Source of the DNA: a virus
Length of the DNA: 60,001 nucleotides
Virus record (IMG/VR): IMGVR_UViG_3300028610_001416
Location: 1 to 60,001 of that record
Strand: one strand, 5' to 3'
A program made the translations under genes and the position numbers. The notes beneath the pieces are model-generated. The model saw nothing but the letters and a program-made list of their open reading frames with translations, had not been told where the DNA came from and ran no database searches. Of the stretch, positions 30,436 to 39,335 are shown one piece after another (positions within the stretch are counted from its first letter, which is position 1; every line of letters starts with the position of its first letter).

Positions 30436-31614
30436 ATGCTTTATTATGTACCATTAGAATCTTATGAAGAAAGATATACTATGCAGTGGTCTGCTCCTAT
30501 TACAGGTTGGTTGGAACGGAATTGGATTAAGGCTGATATAAGATATGCACGAATAGATAGCACAGAAAACAGAAAAGGAGTCACTCCAATTACAACTGGG
30601 GGGGTTTTGGATACCTTAAAACGAAATAGGCATTGTTGTGACCAGGTAAACCAACTTATGGCTTTGGCTTCGACGGGAGTTGTTACAAGTAAAGATATTA
30701 TTTACTTCGACGATTTTTGGCATTTTAATATGCAGGCTTTGGCTTATCATTTTCATCAATTGGGAATAACTCCTAAGATGTTTGCCTTTTGTCATGCACA
30801 GAGTGTGGATGAATTTGATTTTACTTATCCTATGCGACATTGGATGAGGAATTTTGAAAAAGGTATAGGTAAAATCTTGGACGGTATATTTGTCAACTGT
30901 GATGTGCTTAGGAATCTTTTACAGATGGCAGAGATAGGTGTAGGTAAAATTCATGTCACGGGTCATGTCTTTTGTGAGGAAGAGGTTGAGGAGCGAATGC
31001 CAAAGGCTGGTGGTGGTAAGAGTAGGGCAAAGTTTGAGAGAAAGAATCATATTTTGTTTACAAGCAGGTGGGACACGGAAAAGAATCCTGATTTCTTTTT
31101 AAGGGTGGCAGAGCAATTGTTAAGGGTTAGGAAGGATTTGAAATTCATTATTTGCACTTCTGCAAAACGAATAGAATCGAATGATGTGGCTTTGGAGAGA
31201 TTATTGCTTAAAAAGGTGGCTGAATATCCTGGTAATATAATACTAAAGGAGGGGTTGACAAAGGAGGAATATTATGAGGAATTGTGTAAGGCTAAGATAC
31301 AGTTAAATACAGCAGACCAAGACTTTACTTCTATAGCACTATTGGAGGCAAGTGTGGCTGGTTGTTATCCGTTGTATCCTAATTTCCGTTCCTTTCCACA
31401 AGCCTTTAAGCATATGAAGGGTTACATGTACCATCACCAAGATTTGGAAGATTGTGTTTGTCAGATAAATTGGATTTTAGCACGTGAAAAAAATTGGTCT
31501 GGAGATGATATAAAGCATAGAGCTTGGATTCATAAAAGACATAATACATCTTGGGCGAGGATGATTAATATAATGTTTGGGAAGAAATTAATAGAAGTGG
31601 TTGACTATGAATAG
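30436..31614 (+). CDS. GT-B (GT4-like) glycosyltransferase
   Basis: 392 aa. The C-terminal half has the GT4 layout: NHILFTSRWDTEKNPDFFL (start of the second Rossmann domain), KFIICTSAKRI, ILKEGLTKEEYYEELCKAKI, and TSIALLEASVAGCYPL with the conserved Glu of the E-x7-E region. The N-terminal half has strand-helix units ending in FAFCHAQSVDE and GIFVNCDVL. It is placed between DUF488 and DpdA with a 7-base overlap into dpdA, which suggests it glycosylates the modified base. Donor and acceptor are unknown. Confidence 0.75.
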   Translation: MLYYVPLESYEERYTMQWSAPITGWLERNWIKADIRYARIDSTENRKGVTPITTGGVLDTLKRNRHCCDQVNQLMALASTGVVTSKDIIYFDDFWHFNMQALAYHFHQLGITPKMFAFCHAQSVDEFDFTYPMRHWMRNFEKGIGKILDGIFVNCDVLRNLLQMAEIGVGKIHVTGHVFCEEEVEERMPKAGGGKSRAKFERKNHILFTSRWDTEKNPDFFLRVAEQLLRVRKDLKFIICTSAKRIESNDVALERLLLKKVAEYPGNIILKEGLTKEEYYEELCKAKIQLNTADQDFTSIALLEASVAGCYPLYPNFRSFPQAFKHMKGYMYHHQDLEDCVCQINWILAREKNWSGDDIKHRAWIHKRHNTSWARMINIMFGKKLIEVVDYE

Positions 31615-32494
31615 AGAGCAAGATATATCTCCTTTGATTATGGATTCAGGAGCAACCTTTTTGTATAATAAATATATCAAAAAGGATACGAAGGGTGCAC
31701 CTGGAACAGCCATAAAAGATAAGCGAAAATTGGATTTCTCATTTTATGAGACAGATACGTTTTTGGATTTTCGAGAAGCCTATATAAGGTTTGTTAAAAG
31801 GTATGATAGGTATTTGTTTGCTTATGTTAATATGGATTGGATAAACAATGCAGAGGGTTCTTATAATTCTCTAAAGTATATGGAGAGGAAAGGATGCCAT
31901 CCTCTTCCTGTGTTCCATTTGGGAAATGATTCGAAGTGGTTGAAAAGGTATGTGGATGAGGGGTACGAATTTATTTGTATAGGAGGAATAACACCTAACC
32001 CATATGGGATAGTTAAGCCTCAATTGGATAAGATATGGTCTGATATCTTGACAGATTCTGTTGGCAGACCGGTGGTTAAGGTTCATGGTTTAGCTTGTAC
32101 ATCCTACAGATTGCTTAAAAGGTATCCTTGGTATAGTGTGGACTCTGCTTCTTGGACGAAGTTAGGGGCTTGGGGTGGTATTTACGTTCCACGCAAAGTT
32201 GGTGGAAGGTTTAGTTTTGATAAGCAGCCTTTTGGAATTCAAGTGTCTGAAAAATCTTCAAAGACGGGTGAAAGGGATAGACATTTATGTACGATGCCAG
32301 CAGCGGAAGGGGCTCATATAAAAGAATGGCTTCAACTTATAGGTGTTCCATTGGGGGGTAAAAAAGAGTTAGGGGTTACAAATGATTATGAAAGTAGGAT
32401 GAGAGCAAATCTTTTCTTTTTCCAAGCCATGTGTAAATCTTTACCTGATTGGCCTTGGAATTTTACAAAACCTATTAGGAAAGGATTTTTTTAA
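31607..32494 (+). CDS. dpdA: DpdA: DNA guanine transglycosylase
   Basis: 295 aa from the ATG at 31607. It has the two TGT-type Asp motifs: LIMDSGATF (D13, like DSGGF in TGT) and YSVDSASWTKLG (D179, the nucleophile region), plus FHLGND, ICIGGITPN and KVHGLACTSYRLLKRYPWYS, typical of phage DpdA. The enzyme swaps guanine in DNA for a 7-deazaguanine. No zinc site characteristic of tRNA TGT was found. It overlaps the glycosyltransferase gene by 8 bases. DpdA subfamily cannot be assigned by eye. Confidence 0.85.
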   Translation: MNREQDISPLIMDSGATFLYNKYIKKDTKGAPGTAIKDKRKLDFSFYETDTFLDFREAYIRFVKRYDRYLFAYVNMDWINNAEGSYNSLKYMERKGCHPLPVFHLGNDSKWLKRYVDEGYEFICIGGITPNPYGIVKPQLDKIWSDILTDSVGRPVVKVHGLACTSYRLLKRYPWYSVDSASWTKLGAWGGIYVPRKVGGRFSFDKQPFGIQVSEKSSKTGERDRHLCTMPAAEGAHIKEWLQLIGVPLGGKKELGVTNDYESRMRANLFFFQAMCKSLPDWPWNFTKPIRKGFF

Positions 32495-32667
32495 TGATAA
32501 TTTTTTATTCAGGTTCACGCAGCAAGAATGTTGCTCCAGAGGAGATGCTTGGTAGTGAGGCTGGGTTCATGTTGACGTATAGTGATTTTCATAGTGGAGG
32601 CAAAAAGAATGAGTCGGGACAGAGGTTCAAAAATCATAGAAGGAAATTGAGAAGGAGTAGAAAATGA
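32494..32667 (+). CDS. Hypothetical 57-aa protein after dpdA
   Basis: Starts at a TAATG overlap with dpdA and ends in an ATGA overlap with the clamp gene. Sequence opens MIIFYSGSRSKNVAPEEM and ends very basic (KNHRRKLRRSRK). It sits between modification and replication genes; function unknown. Confidence 0.5.
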   Translation: MIIFYSGSRSKNVAPEEMLGSEAGFMLTYSDFHSGGKKNESGQRFKNHRRKLRRSRK

Positions 32668-33701
32668 GAATTAATCGTGAAGAGTTCTTGAGTCAATTAG
32701 AGTCGGTAACACCTGGTTTATCAGCCAGAGATATTCAAGAACAGTCATCTTGTTTTGTTTTCAAAAATAAGAATATTTATACATTCAATGATGAAATAGC
32801 CTGCACTCAAAAGTCTCTCTTGTGGATTGAAGGAGCTGTACCATCGCAACCACTTCTTTCTATTCTTCGTAAACTGCGAGAGGACGAATTGGAGATTGCC
32901 CTTGGTGAGGGTACTAAGAGTATGGTACTGCTTGTTAAGGGTAAGCATAGAAAAGCAGCTATCCGAATGGAACAGGAAATTTTACTTCCTATTAAAGCGA
33001 TTGAAAAGCCAAGGGAATGGAAATCTTTACCCGCTGATTTTGCCAATGCTATTTCTATTGTTCAAACTTGTGCTGGTAGTAATGAGCATGAGTTTGCTTT
33101 GACTTGTATTCATATTGATTCGAAGTGGATAGAGGCTTGTGATAGGTTTCAGGTGGCTCGATATAAAACCAAAACTGATGTATCCAAATCTGTGTTGATA
33201 AGAAAAGATTCATTGAGGCATATTGTGTCATTGGATATGACAGAGTTTAGTGAGACACGGCATTGGATTCATTTTAGGAATTCTACTGGATTGACTTTTA
33301 GTTGTCGGCATTTTATAGAGGATTATCCTACTGAGGATGTAAAAGAGACTTTGAAGATGATGAAGGGTGAGCCGTTGAAATTGCCAAGGGGTTTGCGTGA
33401 AGCAGTTGAAAAGGCTGAGGTGTTTTCAACTGATAACGCTGAGGGTAGTAATGTCTCTGTGATGCTTAGGCCAGGCAAGTTTAAGATTACCGGTGAGGGG
33501 GCGTTGGGTTGGTTTACTGAAACTAAGAGGTCAAAGTATAGAGGTGAACCATTGCAGTTTATTATACCAACAAGACTGTTGGCGGAATTGGTAAAGCGGT
33601 ATAGTAAATGTGAAGTAACATCTACTCGCTTAAAAGTTGTTGGGGAGAAATTTGTTTATATTACTGTTTTGAGTAAGACAAAGAAAGAGGAAGATGACTA
33701 A
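32664..33701 (+). CDS. Sliding clamp (DnaN-like), long form
   Basis: 345 aa, close to bacterial beta clamps (about 370 aa). It shows the three-domain beta clamp rhythm: MRINREEFLSQLESVTPGLS at the N-terminus, an ACDRFQVARY-type segment (cf. ATDGHRL) near residue 158, FIEDYPTEDV (cf. FPDY) near residue 217, and a C-terminal FIIPTRLLAEL segment. It begins a run of replication genes with coupled overlaps. The clamp would tether the polymerase at 35443. Confidence 0.7.
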   Translation: MRINREEFLSQLESVTPGLSARDIQEQSSCFVFKNKNIYTFNDEIACTQKSLLWIEGAVPSQPLLSILRKLREDELEIALGEGTKSMVLLVKGKHRKAAIRMEQEILLPIKAIEKPREWKSLPADFANAISIVQTCAGSNEHEFALTCIHIDSKWIEACDRFQVARYKTKTDVSKSVLIRKDSLRHIVSLDMTEFSETRHWIHFRNSTGLTFSCRHFIEDYPTEDVKETLKMMKGEPLKLPRGLREAVEKAEVFSTDNAEGSNVSVMLRPGKFKITGEGALGWFTETKRSKYRGEPLQFIIPTRLLAELVKRYSKCEVTSTRLKVVGEKFVYITVLSKTKKEEDD

Positions 33702-34911
33702 AGGATTTTTCTCTGCATCGAGGGTACAAAGTCGACGGAAGACTGGACGGATACCTCAGTGCGGTTTGTGTGGTTTATATAAACATTGTGAATCACCAAA
33801 GATGCCACCGACGGGTAGGGGGCGGAAGAAGATATTAGTAGTGGCTGAAGCACCTGGTAAGAATGAGGATAGGAACAATGAACAATTGATAGGTAAGGCT
33901 GGAAAGTTTCTTCGGAAGGTTTTAAGACCGTTGGGTATTGATTTAGATTTGGATTGTTGGAAGACCAATGCAGTTATCTGTCGAAGGCGAGGGAATGCAA
34001 CACCAGAGGATTATATGATAAAGGCTTGCCGTCCTAATTTAATGAACACCATTAGGGAATATGACCCCAATGTAATTTTATTATTGGGTGGTGTTGCTTG
34101 TGAATCCTTATTGTCGGAGATATGGAAAGAAGATGATGTTGGTCAAATTAGTCGATGGGGTGGTTTTTGCATACCTTGTACCAATCCCAATGCTTGGGTT
34201 GTTCCAACTTTTCATCCGTCTTATGTTATGCGAAAGCGTAATAAGGTTTTGGATAAAATTTTTAGGGAGCATTTAAGGCTTGGGATTAAAAAAGCAAAAA
34301 GTAAACCTTGGGCGGAGGTTCCTAACTATAAAAAGCAGATTGAAATAATTACCAGACCATCACAAGCTGCTAAGATAATTAGAGAAATGACGAGGAAAGG
34401 TGGGTCAGTTGCTCCTGATTTTGAATGTAATTGTTTGAAACCAGAAGGAGAGGGGACTGAGATTGTAAGTTGTGCTCTTTGTTGGAGAGGTGAAAGAACA
34501 ATTGCCTATCCTTGGATGTATGAAGCGGTAGACGCTACCAGCGAATTGCTTAAGTCACCAATGCCTAAGATAGCAAGTAATCTAAATATGGAGAGTAGAT
34601 GGACGTGGGTGAAGTTGGGACACCGAGTTAGGAATTGGTGGTGGGATACTATGCTTGCTGCTCATGTATTGGATAACCGTCGGCATATTACTGGTCTTAA
34701 ATTTCAAGCATTCGTTTGGCTTGGGATGGAAAGTTACAATGGGCATATAGAACCATATTTGAAATCAACTAAAAGCAGTCGGTTTAATCGAATACATGAA
34801 TTGGATTTGAGAGACCTGTTGGAGTATAATGGATTGGATTCGTTTTCGGAGCATGGATTGGCAATGAAACAAATGAAAATGATGAGGAAGAGAAATGCCA
34901 AGTACAGATAA
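33694..34911 (+). CDS. Family 4 uracil-DNA glycosylase fused to a 3'-5' exonuclease
   Basis: 405 aa. Residues 1-205: Cys pair CGLCGLYKHC (23-32), VVAEAPGKNEDRNNEQLIG, LLLGGVAC and TFHPSYVMRKR are hallmarks of Fe-S family 4 UDG. Residues about 230-405: DnaQ/PolA-type exonuclease, with VAPDFECNC (motif I), PKIASNLNMES (motif II), DTMLAAHVLDNRRHITGLKF and LLEYNGLDSFSEHGLA (motif III, Y-x3-D). The exonuclease half is what the separate polymerase at 35443 lacks. The UDG would remove uracil ahead of or during replication. Confidence 0.85.
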   Translation: MTKGFFSASRVQSRRKTGRIPQCGLCGLYKHCESPKMPPTGRGRKKILVVAEAPGKNEDRNNEQLIGKAGKFLRKVLRPLGIDLDLDCWKTNAVICRRRGNATPEDYMIKACRPNLMNTIREYDPNVILLLGGVACESLLSEIWKEDDVGQISRWGGFCIPCTNPNAWVVPTFHPSYVMRKRNKVLDKIFREHLRLGIKKAKSKPWAEVPNYKKQIEIITRPSQAAKIIREMTRKGGSVAPDFECNCLKPEGEGTEIVSCALCWRGERTIAYPWMYEAVDATSELLKSPMPKIASNLNMESRWTWVKLGHRVRNWWWDTMLAAHVLDNRRHITGLKFQAFVWLGMESYNGHIEPYLKSTKSSRFNRIHELDLRDLLEYNGLDSFSEHGLAMKQMKMMRKRNAKYR

Positions 34912-35446
34912 GAAGAAAAAAGAAAAGGTTTATAAAGAAATTGTTATTGAAAGATGGTTGGCACGGGCGTTGCTTTTGTCAAAGACTGAAACCTCAGTAA
35001 GTCTAAGAATGGATGTTGTTCATTACAATGCGAAGGCTGACGAATTAGTGGCAACAGATGGTAGGGCGTTGCTTATAGTTAAGATGAAACCAATTGAGGC
35101 GTTGATACCAATAAAGTTGGCAGAGGGTGATTATGGGATTTATGGTGATAGGCTTATACAAAAAGGTGCAGACCGAAAGGAGAATGTGTTTCCAGAGTAT
35201 CAAAAGATTGTTCCTGTCAAAGCAAAGGTGATATGTTCTGGGGATATTTTTAACGGTATTATTGAATGTATGGTGAAAGGGCAGGTATATTTGAATATTT
35301 GGAAATATGCAAGTGTCTTAAAAATACTTAGTGGATTTTCTCCTTCATGGGTTTTCACTAATGATGACCCAGTGCAGCCTGTAATGATGGAAGCAGATGA
35401 TAGTAAATATGATATCAAATATATAATCATGCCAATACGCAAATGA
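34895..35446 (+). CDS. Short sliding-clamp-like protein
   Basis: 183 aa. VATDGRALLIVKM and FPEYQKIVP match the ATDGHRL and FPDY segments of beta clamps, and the end VMMEADDSKYDIKYIIMPI matches the last strand of the clamp. About one domain is missing compared with the clamp at 32664. The gene lies between the exonuclease and polymerase genes with 17- and 4-base overlaps, so it may be a polymerase-bound processivity factor. Confidence 0.65.
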   Translation: MPSTDKKKKEKVYKEIVIERWLARALLLSKTETSVSLRMDVVHYNAKADELVATDGRALLIVKMKPIEALIPIKLAEGDYGIYGDRLIQKGADRKENVFPEYQKIVPVKAKVICSGDIFNGIIECMVKGQVYLNIWKYASVLKILSGFSPSWVFTNDDPVQPVMMEADDSKYDIKYIIMPIRK

Positions 35447-36828
35447 AGCCAATAACTGACCAAGGATATAAATTATTACACGAAGGTGCCGTAGCCTTAT
35501 CGCAGGTTGAGACTAATGGGATAAGGATGGATGTTGATTACTTGAATAGGGTTATTAAAAAGACGGGTATTGAAGTCAAAGAGATATCGGATAGATTGAA
35601 ACAACATAAGATATATAGGGTGTGGAGAAAGCATTATGGTGTTAAAACAAATTTAGGTAGCAGAGAACAGTTGGGTAAGGTACTCTTTGATATAATGGAT
35701 TATCCTTGTACTTCTCGTACTGAAAAAGTCAAACGTCCAAAAGCGGATGAGGCAGCCTTGAAATTGACAGGGTTAAGGTTTGTTGATGATTACTTGTATT
35801 TGGAGAGATTGAAAAAGGCCAGAAGCACCTACTTGGTAGGTTTTTTGCGGGAGACAGTGGACGGTTTTGTCCATCCGAATTTTCCACTTAACATGGTTCA
35901 AACATATCGTGGAAGCAGCAGCAATCCAGATTTTCAGAATATAGTTAAAAAGAATCCTGAACTTTCAAAATTAATTAGGCGGGCTTTTATAGCAAGGAAA
36001 AACCATCAAATTGTTGAGATTGATTTTAAGGGGATAGAGGTTTGTTGTGCTGCCTGTTATCATAAAGACCCAGCGATGATTAGGTACATAAAAGACCCAT
36101 CGATGGATATGCACCGTGATATGGCTTGTGAATGTTATATGATAGATAAGAAGCAGGTTTCGTGGGATGCACGAGACACTTCAAAAAATATGTTTGTCTT
36201 TCCTCAACAGTATGGTGATTGGTATAAACATTGTGCTCAGAATATGTGGGATGCTATGATTGAGAGAGATATAAGGACAGTGGATGGTATAAAACTTATT
36301 AGGCATCTCAAACGAATGGGTATTACAAGTTTAGGTGATTGTGACCCAGAAGAAGAACCGGAGGAAGGAACCTTTGAATATCACATACAAGGAGTAGAAT
36401 ATGATTATTGGCATAAGAAGTTTCCAGTTTACAATCAATGGAAACAAGATTGGTATGAAGCTTATTTGGAAAAAGGATATTTCAAAACATTAACTGGATT
36501 TATAATTGACTGTTATCTTAATAGGAAACAAGTGATAAATTATCCAGTACAAGGTTCGGCGTTTCATTGGTTGCTGTGGTCGTTGATACGAATACAGAAA
36601 TTGTTGAAAAGGTACAGGATGAGGTCGTTGATTGTTGGACAGATTCACGATAGTATTGTTGGTGATGTGCATAAGAGAGAAAGAAGGGATTATTTAGATA
36701 TTGTTAAACAGGTTATTTATGAAGATATTAGGAAACATTGGAAATGGATTATTGTTCCACTGAGAGTTGATGTTGGGGTTGCTCCGGTTGGTGGTAGTTG
36801 GTATGACAAAAAGGAGGTCAAAATATGA
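35443..36828 (+). CDS. Family A DNA polymerase domain (exonuclease encoded separately)
   Basis: 461 aa. Motif A is VEIDFKGIEV (D194), motif B is KNMFVFPQQYG (about 247-257, atypical), motif C is VGQIHDSIVGD (about residues 403-413) with HDS in place of the usual HDE. The thumb and palm begin at about residue 115. No 3'-5' or 5'-3' nuclease domain is present; they are encoded at 33694 and 41928. It is the likely replicative polymerase. Confidence 0.85.
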   Translation: MKPITDQGYKLLHEGAVALSQVETNGIRMDVDYLNRVIKKTGIEVKEISDRLKQHKIYRVWRKHYGVKTNLGSREQLGKVLFDIMDYPCTSRTEKVKRPKADEAALKLTGLRFVDDYLYLERLKKARSTYLVGFLRETVDGFVHPNFPLNMVQTYRGSSSNPDFQNIVKKNPELSKLIRRAFIARKNHQIVEIDFKGIEVCCAACYHKDPAMIRYIKDPSMDMHRDMACECYMIDKKQVSWDARDTSKNMFVFPQQYGDWYKHCAQNMWDAMIERDIRTVDGIKLIRHLKRMGITSLGDCDPEEEPEEGTFEYHIQGVEYDYWHKKFPVYNQWKQDWYEAYLEKGYFKTLTGFIIDCYLNRKQVINYPVQGSAFHWLLWSLIRIQKLLKRYRMRSLIVGQIHDSIVGDVHKRERRDYLDIVKQVIYEDIRKHWKWIIVPLRVDVGVAPVGGSWYDKKEVKI

Positions 36829-37178
36829 TTTTGACTGTTAAAGAAAAGGAGCGTATTATAAATGGTTTATCCTGGATGGTTGAGGATATGAAGCATCGAC
36901 ATGACGAGATGCAAGGCACCCTTGGACAAGATAGTGCAAGTAATTACAGCCCTCAATTGACAGAGGTTTTGAGTTTGTTAAAAGCTGTAAAGGAAGTGAA
37001 TCCAGTTGAAGTGACGGTTACTCATAAAAAAGTGGTGGCTCTAAATTGCAGGCATTTTGTTTGTAGGTATAATGAGAAAGGTGTTTGTGCTTTGTCAAAA
37101 ATCACTCTTGAAAATAGTGGAAGCGTAATTATTGGTAGGTTAAATTGTGTGGAAGCAGAAGGGAAGGATGAAGGATAA
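36825..37178 (+). CDS. Hypothetical 117-aa protein with C-terminal Cys cluster
   Basis: Starts at an ATGA overlap with the polymerase gene. The N-terminal half is helical, the C-terminal half has LNCRHFVCRYNEKGVC and later LNCVEA, so four Cys and His could bind metal. Coupled to polymerase, so a replication role is possible. Confidence 0.5.
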   Translation: MILTVKEKERIINGLSWMVEDMKHRHDEMQGTLGQDSASNYSPQLTEVLSLLKAVKEVNPVEVTVTHKKVVALNCRHFVCRYNEKGVCALSKITLENSGSVIIGRLNCVEAEGKDEG

Positions 37179-37639
37179 TGCCGTTTGCATTGGTTAAGCC
37201 AGTAATTGATTTTAGTGTGAGATTACTTTGTATCAAAGTGTACCCTGGTCATAAGCGTGGATGTCCAAATTATGGTCGAAGAGAAAGCTGTCCACCAAAG
37301 CGGAATAAAATACATCAAATTATAAATCTTAGTCAGCCAATATATGCTATATGGAATATGTTTGATTTTTATAAGTATTGTCTACGAATGCGTTCTATTC
37401 ATCCACTGTGGACTGAACCTCAAGTTAGGTGTTGTCTGTATTGGCAGGGTGGTGCAAGAAAGCAGTTGCAACTTGAGATTTATAAATTCAGACAAGACCA
37501 CCCCAATCAAAAAATATTAAAAATTCCTGAAGCAACTGGGGTTAATGTGACTGCGACAATGGAAAGACTTGGAATAAAATTGGAGTGGCCTCCTGAGAAT
37601 TTTACTTATCAAGTGGCAATTGCCGGAAAGGGAGTTTAA
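37178..37639 (+). CDS. DUF2284-like metal-binding protein
   Basis: 153 aa, one-base overlaps on both sides. KRGCPNYGRRESCPPKRN is the Cys motif of a DUF2284-like Fe-S or metal-binding family (CPxYG..CPP), followed by a VRCCLYWQGGARKQ helix. The family function is unknown. It sits between the polymerase and clamp loader genes. Confidence 0.55.
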   Translation: MPFALVKPVIDFSVRLLCIKVYPGHKRGCPNYGRRESCPPKRNKIHQIINLSQPIYAIWNMFDFYKYCLRMRSIHPLWTEPQVRCCLYWQGGARKQLQLEIYKFRQDHPNQKILKIPEATGVNVTATMERLGIKLEWPPENFTYQVAIAGKGV

Positions 37640-38559
37640 TGGAAGAGTTATATAGGAGATGTAGACCACGAGATTTTAATGAGGTGGTAGGGCAGGATAG
37701 TGCTATAAGGAAGTTGGAAGCAGCAATTAAAAAAAATAAGGTTCCTCATTTTATTTTGTTTACTGGTCCAACTGGTTGCGGTAAAACTACAATGGCCAGG
37801 ATAATGAGGAGGAAGTTGAAATGTAGTCGCTATGATTTTATTGAAGGTGCACCGCGTAAGGTAGAAGATGTAAGGAGTATCAGGCGGAGGATGGGTCAAG
37901 CACCAATGAGGGGTGATTGCCGAATATGGTTGGTTGACGAATGCCATAAGTTGACGCCAGATGCACAGGATGAGTTTTTGAAAATGGCGGGAGAAGCTCC
38001 CAGCCATGTTTATTTTTTATTCACGACTGCTGAACCACAGAAATTAAAACCAACACTTAGGAATAGGGATACTGAAATAGTTATCAAATCGCTGAAGGAT
38101 GAAGATTTAGCGGATTTGATTGTATCTGTTTGTAAAGTGGAAAGAGTAAAGATACCAAGTGAAGTTGTTGCAAAGATTGTTGATAACAGTAATGGTTCTG
38201 CTCGCAAGGCAATGGTTTTTCTTGATTCAGTTATGAATCTAACAGGTAAAAGGGAGATGCTTGAGTCTATTGTGACGGTGACTGCTGAAACTCAAGCCAT
38301 TGCTATTGCCAGGGCACTCTTTAATCCGAGGACGAAATGGCCTGCAATGGCAAAAATTTTAAGGGAGACAAAAGGGGAGGAAGCGGAACAAATACGTTGG
38401 ATGATATTATCATATGCGGATAAGGTATTGTTGGGTGCAGGTAAATTGAGTGGGCGAGCTTATATAATTATTGATGCTTTTAGTGAGAATTTTTATAATA
38501 ATAAGTGGGCAGGATTAGATGCTGTTTGTTATGAGGTTATTGTGGGAGCGGATGAATAA
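37639..38559 (+). CDS. Clamp loader AAA+ ATPase (DnaX/RFC small subunit-like)
   Basis: 306 aa. LYRRCRPRDFNEVVGQ is the usual clamp loader start; Walker A is GPTGCGKTTMAR (about residues 43-54), Walker B is IWLVDECHKLT (about 95-105), sensor 1 is YFLFTTAEP, and SARKAMVFLDS includes the sensor 2 region. It loads the sliding clamp of the phage. Followed by promoter P3. Confidence 0.85.
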   Translation: MEELYRRCRPRDFNEVVGQDSAIRKLEAAIKKNKVPHFILFTGPTGCGKTTMARIMRRKLKCSRYDFIEGAPRKVEDVRSIRRRMGQAPMRGDCRIWLVDECHKLTPDAQDEFLKMAGEAPSHVYFLFTTAEPQKLKPTLRNRDTEIVIKSLKDEDLADLIVSVCKVERVKIPSEVVAKIVDNSNGSARKAMVFLDSVMNLTGKREMLESIVTVTAETQAIAIARALFNPRTKWPAMAKILRETKGEEAEQIRWMILSYADKVLLGAGKLSGRAYIIIDAFSENFYNNKWAGLDAVCYEVIVGADE

Positions 38560-38567
38560 AATAAATA

Positions 38568-38615
38568 GATAATTTTTCGCAAGTTACCATGGTTCGCTAC
38601 AATAATATAGTGTGT
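38568..38615 (+). promoter_or_regulatory. Phage promoter P3 (48-bp conserved box)
   Basis: TTCGCA (38576-38581), 16 bases, TACAAT (38598-38603), then AATATAGTGTG. Third ungapped copy of the box at 24059. Upstream of the gene at 38645 and the SSB-RecA-exonuclease genes. Confidence 0.75.
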
Positions 38616-38644
38616 TAATAATGTACTTTTTGAAAAGGTAAGAA

Positions 38645-39151
38645 ATGAAGACAGAAGAGGAAGAATTTGATATATTTTATGTTGACATGAATCGGTTGGA
38701 AGACCAGTGTGCAGAGCATACCTTTTTATATGTTCGGTATTGCGAGCAATTGAAAGGTGCGAAGGAAGACTTAAACAAGGAAAAATCTAAACTCGATTTG
38801 GTGGCAGCAGAACAGGGCTTGCTTATTGGTAGGAGACCGGATAGATATGACCTTCCTGTTAAACCTACAGCGAAGGCGATAGCAGATACAGTGTTGACTC
38901 GTCCAAAATATAAGAAGGCACATGAAGAGTATATGAGAGTCCAAGATTTGGTTTCTTCTCTTCAAATATATGTTAATGCTTTTGAACATCGCAAAAGGAT
39001 GTTGAGTAAAGCGGTTGATTTGCATGGTCAAGGATATTTTGCCAAGCCTCATATAGCACATAGCGTGGTAAAGGAAGTAGTGGATATGTTAGAAAAGAAA
39101 AGATTGCGTAATCCTATTAAAAGTAAAAAGAAGAAGAAAAAGAAGAGGTAA
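38645..39151 (+). CDS. Hypothetical coiled-coil protein with basic tail
   Basis: 168 aa, first gene after promoter P3. Helical throughout, rich in Glu/Lys, ending in a run of Lys/Arg (KSKKKKKKKR). Resembles phage proteins found before SSB genes, but no family was recognised. Confidence 0.55.
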   Translation: MKTEEEEFDIFYVDMNRLEDQCAEHTFLYVRYCEQLKGAKEDLNKEKSKLDLVAAEQGLLIGRRPDRYDLPVKPTAKAIADTVLTRPKYKKAHEEYMRVQDLVSSLQIYVNAFEHRKRMLSKAVDLHGQGYFAKPHIAHSVVKEVVDMLEKKRLRNPIKSKKKKKKKR

Positions 39152-39156
39152 TAATC

Positions 39157-39318
39157 GTGAGTGTTACTAAATTGATTTTATTGATATTGGGTTCAGTTTT
39201 TGTGGTACCAGCTCTTGCTTTCCTTTGTATGAAATGGGGCACGGCTGGATTCTACAAAGGAAAGGAGGCTATCAAAAGAGCCAACGAGGTTAGTAATAAT
39301 GAAGGAACAGAAAATTAA
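39157..39318 (+). CDS. Small membrane protein (GTG start)
   Basis: 53 aa from GTG at 39157, behind AGAGGTAA. One hydrophobic helix (LILLILGSVFVVPALAFLC) then a basic and polar tail. Unknown role. Confidence 0.5.
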   Translation: MSVTKLILLILGSVFVVPALAFLCMKWGTAGFYKGKEAIKRANEVSNNEGTEN

Positions 39319-39335
39319 CAGTTAAGGAGATTAAA

